A stretch of 8,875 bases of DNA from Pseudomonadota bacterium (GCA_021779635.1 JAJYAH010000240.1:1-8875), one strand, 5' to 3'. Numbered from the stretch's first letter, positions 1-6,467 are shown. Translations and numbers: made by a program. The notes: generated by a model from the letters alone, not told the origin.

Positions 1-1
1 C

Positions 2-514
2 GTGCTCTGGAACGAGGTGGTCAGCCAGGTGCATGCGCGCGAATACAAGGATGTGCAGCTGGAGCATCAGCTCGCCGATTCCGGTGGCATGAATCTGGTG
101 AAATGGCCGAAGCAATTCGACGTCATTGTCACCGACAATCTGTTCGGCGACATGCTCTCGGATATCGCGGCGATGCTGACCGGCTCGCTCGGCATGCTGC
201 CGTCGGCCTCGCTCGGCGAGATCGACGTCAAGACCAGGAAGCGCAAGGCGCTGTATGAGCCGGTGCACGGCTCGGCTCCGGACATTGCCGGCAAGGGATT
301 GGCCAATCCGATTGCGATGATCGCATCGTTCGGCATGGCGCTGCGCTATTCGTTCGACATGGGAACGTTGGCCGACCAGGTCGATGCTGCGATCGCGGCG
401 GTGCTGACCAAGGGTCTGCGCACAGCGGATATCAAGTCGGAAGGCATGACGGCGGTCAGCACAACGCAGATGGGCGAGGCGATCGTGAAAGAACTGCAGG
501 CGCTGCAGGGGTAA
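2..514 (+). CDS. leuB: 3-isopropylmalate dehydrogenase, C-terminal part (5' end outside window)
   Basis: LeuB oxidatively decarboxylates 3-isopropylmalate with NAD+ to 2-oxoisocaproate, the third step of leucine biosynthesis, in the cytosol. The reading frame is open to the left edge, so about 170 of the usual 360-370 residues are present. Visible family motifs, in fragment numbering, are the metal-binding aspartates D26 (in HQLADSGG), D50 and D54 (in [10 protein letters not shown]), then [12 protein letters not shown], and the NAD-binding loop [15 protein letters not shown] at about 89-103. The leading VLWNEVV segment normally lies just after the catalytic lysine, which is therefore missing here. 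The Gly/Asn-rich NAD loop favours LeuB over isocitrate or tartrate dehydrogenases. The TAA stop at 512-514 is followed by a strong hairpin terminator, so this is the 3' end of its transcript. The partner gene leuD lies about 6 kb away on the other strand. Confidence 0.96.
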   Translation: MLWNEVVSQVHAREYKDVQLEHQLADSGGMNLVKWPKQFDVIVTDNLFGDMLSDIAAMLTGSLGMLPSASLGEIDVKTRKRKALYEPVHGSAPDIAGKGLANPIAMIASFGMALRYSFDMGTLADQVDAAIAAVLTKGLRTADIKSEGMTAVSTTQMGEAIVKELQALQG

Positions 515-536
515 GTGCTTATCGACTGCCCCAATA

Positions 537-566
537 AAAAATGCCCGGCGAAGGCCGGGCATTTTT
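537..566. terminator. Bidirectional rho-independent terminator between leuB and the convergent gene
   Basis: A perfect stem of gcccggc (543-549) and gccgggc (554-560) with a 4-base gaag loop is flanked by five A (537-541) and five T (562-566), which extend the pairing. Read on either strand the hairpin is followed by a U-tract, so it can end both the leuB transcript (+) and the transcript of the exported protein gene ending at 585 (-). Confidence 0.93.
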
Positions 567-584
567 CGCAAGGGCTGACGCGCC

Positions 585-974
585 TCAATATAGCGGGAAG
601 TTCGTTGGATATCCGCCGAGGTCATAGGACGGATACAGCGGCTGACGATCGAGCGGACGGTTGTTGTTTTCAAGCGCGAACGACCTCGACTGCGGGAAGG
701 CGTAGTCGTTGAACTTGCGGTCGCCCGGCAACACCTCGACGCCGGCATCCAGCCACGAACGCGTGGTCACGAAAACCCGGGTGCGCGGCCCCGATTGATA
801 CGACCGGTTCGGACCGGCCGGAGCATAAGCGGCGCTGTTGGTAACGGCGCTGCTGCCACCATTGGGTTTTCGCTTGGTCTGGGCGTCGGCCGGGGTGGCG
901 ACGAGACCGATCGCGAGCAAGCCTACGGCGGTGAGCGACAGCAGGAACTGGGCGGCGGGAAATTTGAAAGTCAT
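585..974 (-). CDS. Small exported protein of unknown function
   Basis: A 129-residue protein whose function I do not know. I chose the ATG at 974 because AAGAGGA lies at good distance upstream and the protein then starts directly with a signal peptide; an in-frame start at 1019 would add 15 residues ahead of it. The signal runs from MTFKFPAA through a hydrophobic core (about 10-26) to a likely signal peptidase I site after A29-D30-A31, with Q32 as first mature residue. The mature part is Ser/Asn/Pro/Arg-rich and ends in a Tyr/Pro-rich tail. The segment RTRVFVTTRSWLDAGVEVLPGD resembles, from memory, a Bradyrhizobium-group family of short exported proteins with an R-S-[FW]-L-D-x-G-x-E-V-x-P-G core followed by a 'DYAFP'-like stretch. 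There are no cysteines and no second membrane segment, so a soluble periplasmic or secreted protein is likely. It appears to be a single gene ending at the shared terminator. Confidence 0.85.
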   Translation of the reverse strand: MTFKFPAAQFLLSLTAVGLLAIGLVATPADAQTKRKPNGGSSAVTNSAAYAPAGPNRSYQSGPRTRVFVTTRSWLDAGVEVLPGDRKFNDYAFPQSRSFALENNNRPLDRQPLYPSYDLGGYPTNFPLY

Positions 975-1131
975 CGCGTCCTCTTGGCTGGCGGGTCGCC
1001 ATATCCGGTTGGCGGTCACTTTAGCCGCCGGGGGTATGGGGTCACAAGGTCAATTGGGCCACACCGTATCATAATAATGCAGCCAAACGGGGAAAGTTGC
1101 ATGAAAACCAGCATCTTGCCGCAGCGCTCGA

Positions 1132-1935
1132 TCAGAGGCTGCCGCGCAGCCTTGGATTTTGCGCACCGGTCACCCAGTTCGCCGAGGTCGGGGGCATGGC
1201 GGCAGCGCAGCTGCCACGCCTGAGCTCGGCGCGGGCGAATAATTCAGCCAGTTTCGATTCATTTCCCGATGTCAGCAGGATCAGCCGGTTCAGCATGCAG
1301 CCAATCGCGGCGCGCCGGGCCGGCAAGTTATCGCCCTGGCACAACCAGCCGGATATCCGCACACCGGGTTCGTCGAGGTGTTTGAGAAAGCCAAGACAGG
1401 GCGCCGCATCGTTCGCGTCGCCCGCAAGGCGAAGCAGCGTGACCGGGCCGAATTTGCTCTCGATGGCGCCAGCCGCTTCCAATTTGGGCCAGCCCTCGGC
1501 GTCCATCCGGGCGGCGATTTCGGCGATGGCGGGTCCTGATGAGCCCAATTCGCCGCTAGGGCGATAGATTTCGAGTTCTGCGACCGGCTTTTCGCCCTGG
1601 GCCGCCCACCGCAAGATGTCCTTGCGGCCGCCTTGGGGATGCCGGAAGATTTCGTAAGTCTCTGTTTTTCCATTCAAATCGAACTGACTGACGGCGAAAG
1701 CCGGGTGCGAGCGGGTGGCCAGGCTCCAACCGGCTTTGGCGGCAGGCTCAACGCCCGCGCCACTAGGCAATTCCCCCCATAGATGAGCACCAATGATGAC
1801 AAGTAACGCCAGAACCCCCAGATAGACAGCAAGATGCACCAGCATGCCGCGACATTCGTCGGCAAAGCTGTTCAGCGCCGGATGGATTTGGGTCGGATCG
1901 GGAGGGGAGGCCCGGGTGGCCCAAATCGATCGCAT
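1132..1935 (-). CDS. Single-pass membrane protein with periplasmic domain, unknown function
   Basis: A 267-residue protein not assigned to a known family. The ATG at 1935 is preferred because CAGGG lies about 6 bases upstream. The open frame reaches 2070, but the extra N-terminal stretch is Arg-rich, low in hydrophobicity and unlike a real leader. A short cytoplasmic part (1-31) is followed by one hydrophobic helix at about 32-50, then roughly 215 residues predicted to lie in the periplasm. That domain has four cysteines (180, 199, 213, 243), which could form disulfides, and a mixed charged/aliphatic pattern (for example GEKPVAELEIYRP and KFGPVTLLRLAGD) that suggests a compact beta-rich fold. 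It is transcribed divergently from asd across a gap of about 155 bases, in which two GGCGCC boxes (near 1950-1965) lie just ahead of its start. No enzyme motif is visible. The coding call rests on frame length, start signal and clear membrane topology. Confidence 0.8.
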   Translation of the reverse strand: MRSIWATRASPPDPTQIHPALNSFADECRGMLVHLAVYLGVLALLVIIGAHLWGELPSGAGVEPAAKAGWSLATRSHPAFAVSQFDLNGKTETYEIFRHPQGGRKDILRWAAQGEKPVAELEIYRPSGELGSSGPAIAEIAARMDAEGWPKLEAAGAIESKFGPVTLLRLAGDANDAAPCLGFLKHLDEPGVRISGWLCQGDNLPARRAAIGCMLNRLILLTSGNESKLAELFARAELRRGSCAAAMPPTSANWVTGAQNPRLRGSL

Positions 1936-2000
1936 CAAACACCCTGGCGCCACCGGGCGCCGTAGCGGCGACGCGCGGCTCTGACGTTGCGGTTCTAACG

Positions 2001-2029
2001 TTGTCTTGGCGGCTTTTCTCGCATAGAAG
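2001..2029 (+). promoter_or_regulatory. Possible sigma70-like promoter of asd
   Basis: TTGTCT at 2001-2006 and TAGAAG at 2024-2029 are spaced 17 bases apart and lie about 60 bases before the asd start. The -10 match is poor. A repeated 'aacgttg/gacgttg' pair (about 1983-2004) overlaps the -35. This is only a candidate. Confidence 0.2.
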
Positions 2030-2090
2030 CGCTGCCTCTTCCCCTTCCACTGCGGACGGGCACGAGGCATTTTTCTTCGGAGAGTGAACG

Positions 2091-3125
2091 ATGGGTTACA
2101 AAGTCGCGCTGGTCGGAGCGACCGGCAATGTCGGGCGGGAAATGCTCAACATTCTCGACGAACGCAAATTCCCGGCCGACGAGGTCGTGGCGCTGGCGTC
2201 GCGACGCAGTATGGGCGTCGAAGTGTCCTATGGCGATCGCACCCTGAAGGTCAAAGCGCTGGAGCATTACGATTTCAGCGACGTCGATATCTGCCTGATG
2301 TCGGCGGGCGGCGCGGTGTCGAAGGAATGGTCGCCGAAAATCGGCGCCGCCGGAGCGGTCGTGATCGACAATTCGTCGACCTGGCGGATGGATCCGGACG
2401 TGCCGCTGATCGTGCCCGAGGTCAATGCGGACGCGGTCGCAGGTTTCGTCAAGAAGAACATCATCGCCAATCCGAACTGCTCGACCGCGCAACTCGTGGT
2501 GGCGTTAAAGCCGTTGCATGACCGCGCCGTCATCAAGCGCGTGGTGGTCTCGACCTATCAGTCGGTGTCGGGTGCCGGCAAGGAAGCCATGGACGAACTG
2601 TTTTCGCAGACCAAGGCGGTCTATACCAACAGCGAACTCATCAACAAGAAATTCCCCAAGCGGATCGCCTTCAACGTGATCCCCGAGATCGATGTGTTCA
2701 TGGAGGACGGCTACACCAAGGAAGAGTGGAAGATGATGATGGAGACCAAGAAGATTCTTGATCCCAAAATCAGGCTCACCGCGACCTGCGTGCGGGTGCC
2801 GGTGTTTGTCGGCCATTCCGAAGCCGTCAACATCGAGTTCGAGAATCCGATCTCGGCCGATGAGGCGCGCGACATCCTGCGCAATGCGCCGGGCTGCCTC
2901 GTGATCGACAAGCGCGAACCGGGCGGCTACGTCACGCCCTATGAGGCGGCCGGCGAGGACGCGACCTATATCAGCCGCATCCGGGAAGATGCGACCGTGG
3001 AGAACGGTCTGGTGTTGTGGTGCGTCTCCGATAATCTGCGCAAGGGCGCGGCACTGAACGCGATCCAGATCGCCGAGTGCCTGATCAACCGCAAGCTGAT
3101 CAGCGCCAAGAAAAAGGCGGCGTAA
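2091..3125 (+). CDS. asd: Aspartate-semialdehyde dehydrogenase
   Basis: Asd reduces L-aspartyl-4-phosphate with NADPH to aspartate-4-semialdehyde, the branch point to diaminopimelate/lysine, threonine and methionine, in the cytosol. The 344-residue length is normal for the family. GATGNVGRE at 9-17 is the dinucleotide-binding loop, SAGG at 71-74 and DNSSTWR at 93-99 follow, and the catalytic cysteine is C130 in NPNCST. YQSVSGAGKEAM (156-167) and the R235 and H242 region (VRVPVFVGHSE) complete the active site. The ATG at 2091 is well supported by GGAGAG six bases upstream and by the nucleotide loop starting at residue 9. The gene following 36 bases downstream on the same strand may be co-transcribed. 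asd lies on the same strand as leuB, separated by two genes of opposite strand. All key residues look intact, and Asd is usually essential because of its role in cell-wall precursor synthesis. Confidence 0.97.
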   Translation: MGYKVALVGATGNVGREMLNILDERKFPADEVVALASRRSMGVEVSYGDRTLKVKALEHYDFSDVDICLMSAGGAVSKEWSPKIGAAGAVVIDNSSTWRMDPDVPLIVPEVNADAVAGFVKKNIIANPNCSTAQLVVALKPLHDRAVIKRVVVSTYQSVSGAGKEAMDELFSQTKAVYTNSELINKKFPKRIAFNVIPEIDVFMEDGYTKEEWKMMMETKKILDPKIRLTATCVRVPVFVGHSEAVNIEFENPISADEARDILRNAPGCLVIDKREPGGYVTPYEAAGEDATYISRIREDATVENGLVLWCVSDNLRKGAALNAIQIAECLINRKLISAKKKAA

Positions 3126-3161
3126 CCATCATGCTCCGGAGATAGCGGGAGCCGGACAGCC

Positions 3162-3728
3162 ATGAGCGACCAGCCGCCGCCCTACCGGCCCAATCCGGCG
3201 CTGAAGCGCGTCGAACACGGGCTTGAGAATCTGCTGTTCAACAGCCGCTGGCTGATGGCGCCGTTCTACCTCGGTCTCGTCATCAGCCTCGCGGTGTTGC
3301 TGTACAAATTCCTGGTCATGCTGTGGGAGTTCATCCTGCATGCGCCCGCGGCCAAGGAGGCCGATATCATCCTTGGCGTGCTCAGCCTGATCGACGTCTC
3401 GCTGACCGGCAATCTGATTCTGATCGTGGTGTTTTCGGGCTACGAGAATTTCGTGTCGCGAATCGATCCGCGCGGCCATCCGGACTGGCCGGAGTGGATG
3501 ACCAGGGTCGATTTCGCCGGGCTGAAGCAGAAACTGCTCGCCTCGATCGTCGCGATTTCAGCGATCCAGGTGTTGAAGGCATTCATGAACATCGATGCCG
3601 CCTTCGACGCCCAGAAGATGGGCTGGCTGGTCGGCGTGCATCTGGTGTTCGTGATTTCGGCCCTGATGCTGGCGCTGTCGGATCGATGGGGCAGCGATCA
3701 CGGCAGTGACGGCAAGGCCGGGCATTAG
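3162..3728 (+). CDS. yqhA: UPF0114 / YqhA-family integral membrane protein
   Basis: A 188-residue inner-membrane protein that matches the Escherichia coli YqhA family (TIGR00645, UPF0114) as I recall it. Matching segments are LENLLFNSRWLMAPFYLGL near the N-terminus, EADIILGVLSLIDVSLTGNL at about 66-85, the hallmark FSGYENFVS at 91-99, and KQKLLASIVAISAIQVLKAFM at about 122-142. Four hydrophobic segments are visible (about 31-55, 69-92, 126-140 and 154-173). The biochemical role of the family is unknown to me. It has a short hydrophilic, His/Asp/Gly-rich C-terminus. The start at 3162 has only a weak ribosome site (GGGAG about 11 bases upstream), consistent with translation from the asd message 36 bases earlier. 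Its TAG stop forms the first three bases of a long repeat hairpin that probably ends the transcript. Confidence 0.9.
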   Translation: MSDQPPPYRPNPALKRVEHGLENLLFNSRWLMAPFYLGLVISLAVLLYKFLVMLWEFILHAPAAKEADIILGVLSLIDVSLTGNLILIVVFSGYENFVSRIDPRGHPDWPEWMTRVDFAGLKQKLLASIVAISAIQVLKAFMNIDAAFDAQKMGWLVGVHLVFVISALMLALSDRWGSDHGSDGKAGH

Positions 3729-3766
3729 AGCGACATGGCTTTTCGTCGAATCGCCATCTCGCTCTA
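3726..3766 (+). terminator. Repeat hairpin overlapping the yqhA stop codon; likely terminator
   Basis: tagagcgacatggc (3726-3739) pairs with gccatctcgctcta (3753-3766), 13 of 14 pairs, with a 13-base loop. The T-rich run tctttttgttt (3767-3777) follows, which fits a rho-independent terminator for the asd-yqhA transcript. The first bases of the stem are the TAG stop codon of yqhA. From memory, this hairpin directly followed by the palindrome at 3778-3823 forms a composite intergenic repeat common in the Bradyrhizobium group. Confidence 0.65.
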
Positions 3767-3777
3767 TCTTTTTGTTT

Positions 3778-3823
3778 GAGCATGATCTTTTCGGAAAACC
3801 GGTGCCCACTTTTCCGGATCATG
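3778..3823 (-). repeat. 46-base palindromic intergenic repeat, copy 1 (reverse orientation)
   Basis: The outer arms catgatc (3781-3787) and gatcatg (3817-3823) and the inner arms cggaaaa (3792-3798) and ttttccg (3810-3816) give a 14-pair interrupted stem, with a 4-base bulge and an 11-base loop. The reverse complement matches 4557-4602 at 40 of 46 positions. It lies between the convergent yqhA and carbonic anhydrase genes, where it could also act in transcript ending for the minus strand. Confidence 0.85.
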
Positions 3824-3836
3824 TTTTGGGCGCTTC

Positions 3837-4490
3837 TCAGGACGAGGCCAGCGTCTCCCTGACGCTGTAAAATTCTTTCGCCGCCGGATCGAGCACGAAC
3901 AGCGAGCCCTCGGCCACGCCGAAATACGCGCCGTGCAAGGACAGTTCACCGCGCTCTACCGCAGCCCGCACAAACGGAAATGTCAGCAGATTTTCCAGGC
4001 TTCGGAACACGGCGGCCTTTTCGATCCGGATGGTGAAATCGGCCATCGTCTCATGGTCGCGCTGCGAGACGGTTTCGCCCGGCTTGATAAACATCGACAT
4101 CCACTTGCCGATGAAATCTCCCGGCGACAGCGGCTCGATCTTGTCGATGAAGGCCCGGATGCCGCCGCACTGCGCGTGGCCGAGCACCACGATGTGTTTG
4201 ACGCGCAGAACCGACACCGCGTATTCCAGCGCCGCCGACACGCCGTGCGCGTTGGCATCCGGCTGATAGATTGGCACCAGATTGGCGATGTTGCGCACCA
4301 CGAACAATTCGCCGGGGCCGGCATCGAAGATCACCTCCGGCGACACCCGGGAATCGCAGCAGCCGATCACCATCACTTCGGGGGCCTGGCCGACTTCGGA
4401 CAGTTCGCGGTAGCGCGATTGCTCGGTGGGCAGGCGCTGCGAGGTGAAGGTGCGGTAGCCTTCGAGCAGATGTTGCGGGAACGATGACAT
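3837..4490 (-). CDS. Beta-class carbonic anhydrase
   Basis: This zinc enzyme interconverts CO2 and bicarbonate, probably in the cytosol since no signal peptide is present. The 217-residue length is typical. The zinc ligands and catalytic dyad are clear: C44, D46 and R48 in GCCDSR, and H105 and C108 in GHAQCGG. The conserved VVRNIAN segment (64-70), the glycine-containing HGVSAALEYAV (82-92) and the C-terminal LHGAYFGVAEGSLFVLD fit the plant-type beta family. The ATG at 4490 (MSSFPQHLLEGY) is preferred from the usual N-terminus of relatives. An in-frame GTG at 4517 would add nine residues; neither start has a strong ribosome site. It is divergent from a CoA-ester lyase and convergent with yqhA, with an inverted pair of palindromic repeats on its two sides. 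It could provide bicarbonate for anaplerotic or biotin-dependent carboxylation. Symbols such as cynT or can are used for relatives, but I cannot choose one. Confidence 0.95.
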   Translation of the reverse strand: MSSFPQHLLEGYRTFTSQRLPTEQSRYRELSEVGQAPEVMVIGCCDSRVSPEVIFDAGPGELFVVRNIANLVPIYQPDANAHGVSAALEYAVSVLRVKHIVVLGHAQCGGIRAFIDKIEPLSPGDFIGKWMSMFIKPGETVSQRDHETMADFTIRIEKAAVFRSLENLLTFPFVRAAVERGELSLHGAYFGVAEGSLFVLDPAAKEFYSVRETLASS

Positions 4491-4553
4491 GGCAGTGGCT
4501 AACCATATATGCCGCACTGGAACAAGTCTTTCGGGCGGGGGGCTGAGCTGTTA

Positions 4554-4602
4554 GAGCATGATCCGGAAAAACGGGCACCGGTCTTCCGGGAAGACCATGC
4601 TC
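4554..4602 (+). repeat. Palindromic intergenic repeat, copy 2 (forward orientation)
   Basis: The ends gagcatg (4554-4560) and catgctc (4596-4602) are perfect inverted arms. Inside, tccggaa (4562-4568) pairs with ttccgg (4584-4589). Over 4557-4602 it matches the reverse complement of 3778-3823 at 40 of 46 positions, and all six differences are transitions. It lies in the divergent region upstream of both the carbonic anhydrase and the CoA-ester lyase, so a pure terminator role does not fit here. Confidence 0.85.
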
Positions 4603-4627
4603 AAAAATATGATGCTGATATGTCGGA

Positions 4628-4654
4628 TTCGACCAGTGGAACCGGGCTTATAAC
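4628..4654 (+). promoter_or_regulatory. Possible promoter of the CoA-ester lyase gene
   Basis: TATAAC at 4649-4654 is a fair -10 box about 33 bases before the ATG. TTCGAC at 4628-4633 is a weak -35 with a short 15-base spacer. This candidate comes from position and the -10 only. Confidence 0.22.
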
Positions 4655-4686
4655 GTCGGTTTGAAGCTACTCCGGGAAACGAGAAC

Positions 4687-5565
4687 ATGATCCGTCCGCG
4701 CCGCAGTCTGCTGTTCATGCCGGGGTCGAACGGGAGGGCGCTGGAAAAAGCGCGCAATCTCCCGGCCGACGGCATCATTCTCGATCTGGAAGACTCCGTG
4801 GCGCCCGACGCCAAGGCGTTGGCGCGCGACCAGATCGCGCGGGCGATCGCGGCCAGGGGGTTCGGCGAGCGCGAGATCCTGATCCGCGTCAACAGCCTCG
4901 ATACGCCATGGTGGATCGAGGACGTCGCCATGGCCGGCAAGGTGCGGCCCGACGGCATTCTGGTTCCGAAGGTTTCCAGCGTGGAGGACATCCAGGCGAT
5001 CGCCGATCGCCTGGACGGTATCGGCGCCGACCCGTCGATCCAGGTGTGGACCATGATCGAGACTGCGCGCGCCGTCCTGCATGCCGAGGAACTCGCAGCC
5101 ACCTCGCGCAATTCGAGGACACGGCTCGCCGGATTTGTGTTCGGGCCGAACGATCTTTCGCGGGAGACGCGAATCCGGATGCTGCCGGGCCGCGCCGCGA
5201 TGCTGCCGCTGATCACGCAGTGCATTCTCGCCACCCGCGCTTACGGCCTCGAAATTCTCGACGGACCCTATAGCGACTTCAGCAATTTCGACGGCTTCGG
5301 GCAGGAATGTACGCAAGCGCGCGATCTTGGCTTCGACGGCAAGACGCTGATCCATCCCGGCCAGATCGAGGCCTGCAATGCGATCTTCACGCCACCGGCC
5401 GAGGAAGTGGCGCACGCCCGCAAGATCATCGCGGCGTTCGCGCGGCCGGAAAACGCCTCGCGCGGCGCGATTCAGCTCGACGGTCAAATGGTGGAGCGGC
5501 TGCATGCCGAGATGGCCGCGCGCACCATTGCGATTGCCGACGCGATCGCGGCAATGGGGAATTGA
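4687..5565 (+). CDS. CitE-like CoA-ester lyase (HpcH/HpaI aldolase / citrate lyase beta family)
   Basis: A 292-residue TIM-barrel enzyme of the family that cleaves or condenses acyl-CoA esters such as (S)-citramalyl-CoA, L-malyl-CoA or beta-methylmalyl-CoA using Mg2+. Family motifs in order are RSLLFMPGSNGRALEKA at 6-22, the LDLEDSVAP loop at 32-40, R67 in RVNSLDTPW, VPKVSS at 93-98, the metal ligand E125 in MIETARAV, the second ligand D156 in FGPNDLS, and GKTLIHPGQIEACN near the C-terminal end. All look intact. Free-standing CitE-like proteins outside a citDEF cluster are not citrate lyase subunits, and no citD or citF lies here, so a malyl/citramalyl-CoA lyase role is more likely; the exact substrate cannot be read from the sequence. 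The start at 4687 puts the family's N-terminal motif at the usual place, although the ribosome site (GAGAAC directly upstream) is weak. It is a single gene, divergent from the carbonic anhydrase, and ends at a hairpin shared with the next gene. Confidence 0.9.
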   Translation: MIRPRRSLLFMPGSNGRALEKARNLPADGIILDLEDSVAPDAKALARDQIARAIAARGFGEREILIRVNSLDTPWWIEDVAMAGKVRPDGILVPKVSSVEDIQAIADRLDGIGADPSIQVWTMIETARAVLHAEELAATSRNSRTRLAGFVFGPNDLSRETRIRMLPGRAAMLPLITQCILATRAYGLEILDGPYSDFSNFDGFGQECTQARDLGFDGKTLIHPGQIEACNAIFTPPAEEVAHARKIIAAFARPENASRGAIQLDGQMVERLHAEMAARTIAIADAIAAMGN

Positions 5566-5566
5566 T

Positions 5567-5597
5567 TTTTCCCTTCTCCCACGAGGAGAGGGGAAAA
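5567..5597. repeat. Hairpin between convergent genes, possible terminator
   Basis: ttttcccttctcc (5567-5579) pairs with ggagaggggaaaa (5585-5597): 13 pairs with one G-T wobble and a 5-base loop cacga. It starts one base after the CoA-ester lyase stop and lies 21 bases beyond the convergent glycosyltransferase stop. There is no separate T-tract beyond the stem, but the T/A ends of the stem could serve. The CTCTCCC-type hairpin resembles a common intergenic repeat of the Rhizobiales as I recall it. Confidence 0.6.
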
Positions 5598-5618
5598 GAA
5601 ACAGCAGGACGCAAAATC

Positions 5619-6407
5619 TCAACGCGATCCAAACCGTTCTGCCGCCCAGGCGTACAGACTTCCCGGGGTGGGCTGTTCGCCGCCGCGGCCTTTCGGCGAA
5701 ATGTGAAACCCGATGATTTCGGGATCGTTGATCAGCGCTGAAAAGTCCTGCGGCTCGAAGAACAGCTTCGGTTCGGCGTGCACCGCGTAGAACGATTTTT
5801 TCGGCAAAGCGAAATCCAGCTCGCCGGCGCGGCGGGCGAGCGCGGTCAGCGCCGCGGGACCGTAGATCGCGACGCGAATATCGGAGAGCCGATGTGAGCC
5901 GCGCAGCTTGCGCCAACCGAACGTCAGGCGGTGCCGCAGCGCCAGCCAGTCCGGCGTCAACTCGTCCTGCTGCATCAGCGCCGCGAACGCTGTGACGATG
6001 GGATCGGCGGGCGGCAGATAGAGCACCGAATTGCCGAGCTGGCGCGGCCGCTCCCAGGCGAAGTAAGGCTTGGCCGGGTCGATCTCGACGGGTTTCAGCA
6101 GCAGCACGTCGGCGTCGAGCCATAGCCCGGCATTCTGCGCCATCAGCCGCATCCGGAAGAAATCGCTGTACTGCAAGGTGGTCCAGTCGCGCCACACCCC
6201 GTCCGGTCCGGTCGGGCGCAGCTTCTCGGCGAAAGCACGCGGCAGGATCGCTTCGGCCTCGGCGTTGCCGACGCCCTCGGGCAATTGCGCGAGCGGCTCG
6301 AAACTATAGACGGTGACCTTGTGTCCTGCCGCGACCTGCGATCTGAGGCACAGTCTTCTCAAGGCGTCGAGCGGGCCGTGCCAGAAGGTGACGATGTCAG
6401 GCCGCAT
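5619..6407 (-). CDS. Glycosyltransferase with DXD motif (GT32-like sugar-binding domain)
   Basis: A 262-residue protein. The ATG at 6407 (MRPDIVTFWHG) is chosen because GAGG lies a suitable distance upstream and the Rossmann-like first strand with W9 starts at once; an in-frame start at 6443 would add 12 unlikely residues. QYSDFFRMRLMAQNAGLWLDADVLLLKP (79-106) is the core of the glycosyltransferase sugar-binding region: the D-F-F-R-x-R-L helix followed by the D98-A-D100 metal/nucleotide-sugar motif. Members transfer a hexose from a UDP-sugar to lipopolysaccharide, capsule or glycolipid acceptors; the acceptor here is unknown. No signal peptide or membrane helix is visible, so it is probably cytosolic or membrane-associated. 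It is not inside a polysaccharide cluster: leuD lies upstream on the same strand with a 137-base gap and the CoA-ester lyase converges downstream. The C-terminal half is less recognisable but has the usual HISPKGRG-like ending segment. Confidence 0.85.
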   Translation of the reverse strand: MRPDIVTFWHGPLDALRRLCLRSQVAAGHKVTVYSFEPLAQLPEGVGNAEAEAILPRAFAEKLRPTGPDGVWRDWTTLQYSDFFRMRLMAQNAGLWLDADVLLLKPVEIDPAKPYFAWERPRQLGNSVLYLPPADPIVTAFAALMQQDELTPDWLALRHRLTFGWRKLRGSHRLSDIRVAIYGPAALTALARRAGELDFALPKKSFYAVHAEPKLFFEPQDFSALINDPEIIGFHISPKGRGGEQPTPGSLYAWAAERFGSR

Positions 6408-6443
6408 GCATCTCGCCTCTGGAGCGTTTCGAGCCAAACGCAC

Positions 6444-6467
6444 GCCCCGCCCCTCGATGCGGGGTAG
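6444..6467 (+). repeat. GC-rich hairpin repeat, unit A
   Basis: ccccgc (6445-6450) pairs with gcggggt-side bases gcgggg (6459-6464), with loop ccctcgat. The context gatgcggggt...ccggt (6456-6475) matches the units at 7814-7847 and, in reverse, 7310-7345. It lies between the glycosyltransferase start and the leuD stop. Confidence 0.6.

Noticed and set aside
1101..1223. Plus-strand ATG at 1101 with gggga upstream, giving about 40 codons
   Set aside because: It overlaps the end of the 1132-1935 minus gene for most of its length, has no recognisable content and is Arg/Ser-rich like other shadow frames. A leader peptide cannot be ruled out.
3933..4487. 184-codon plus-strand frame rich in His, Asp and Arg
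   Set aside because: Complement shadow of the carbonic anhydrase gene; the His-rich look comes from antisense codons.
3778..4602. Inverted repeats around the carbonic anhydrase gene read as insertion-sequence ends
   Set aside because: There is no transposase between them, no obvious target duplication, and the enclosed gene is a normal housekeeping-type enzyme. A pair of dispersed palindromic repeats is the simpler reading.
4648..6195. 515-codon open frame on the minus strand, among the longest in the window
   Set aside because: It is antisense to the whole CoA-ester lyase gene and runs through the glycosyltransferase in another frame. Composition is Arg/Ala/His-rich with no motif, as expected from a GC-rich shadow frame.
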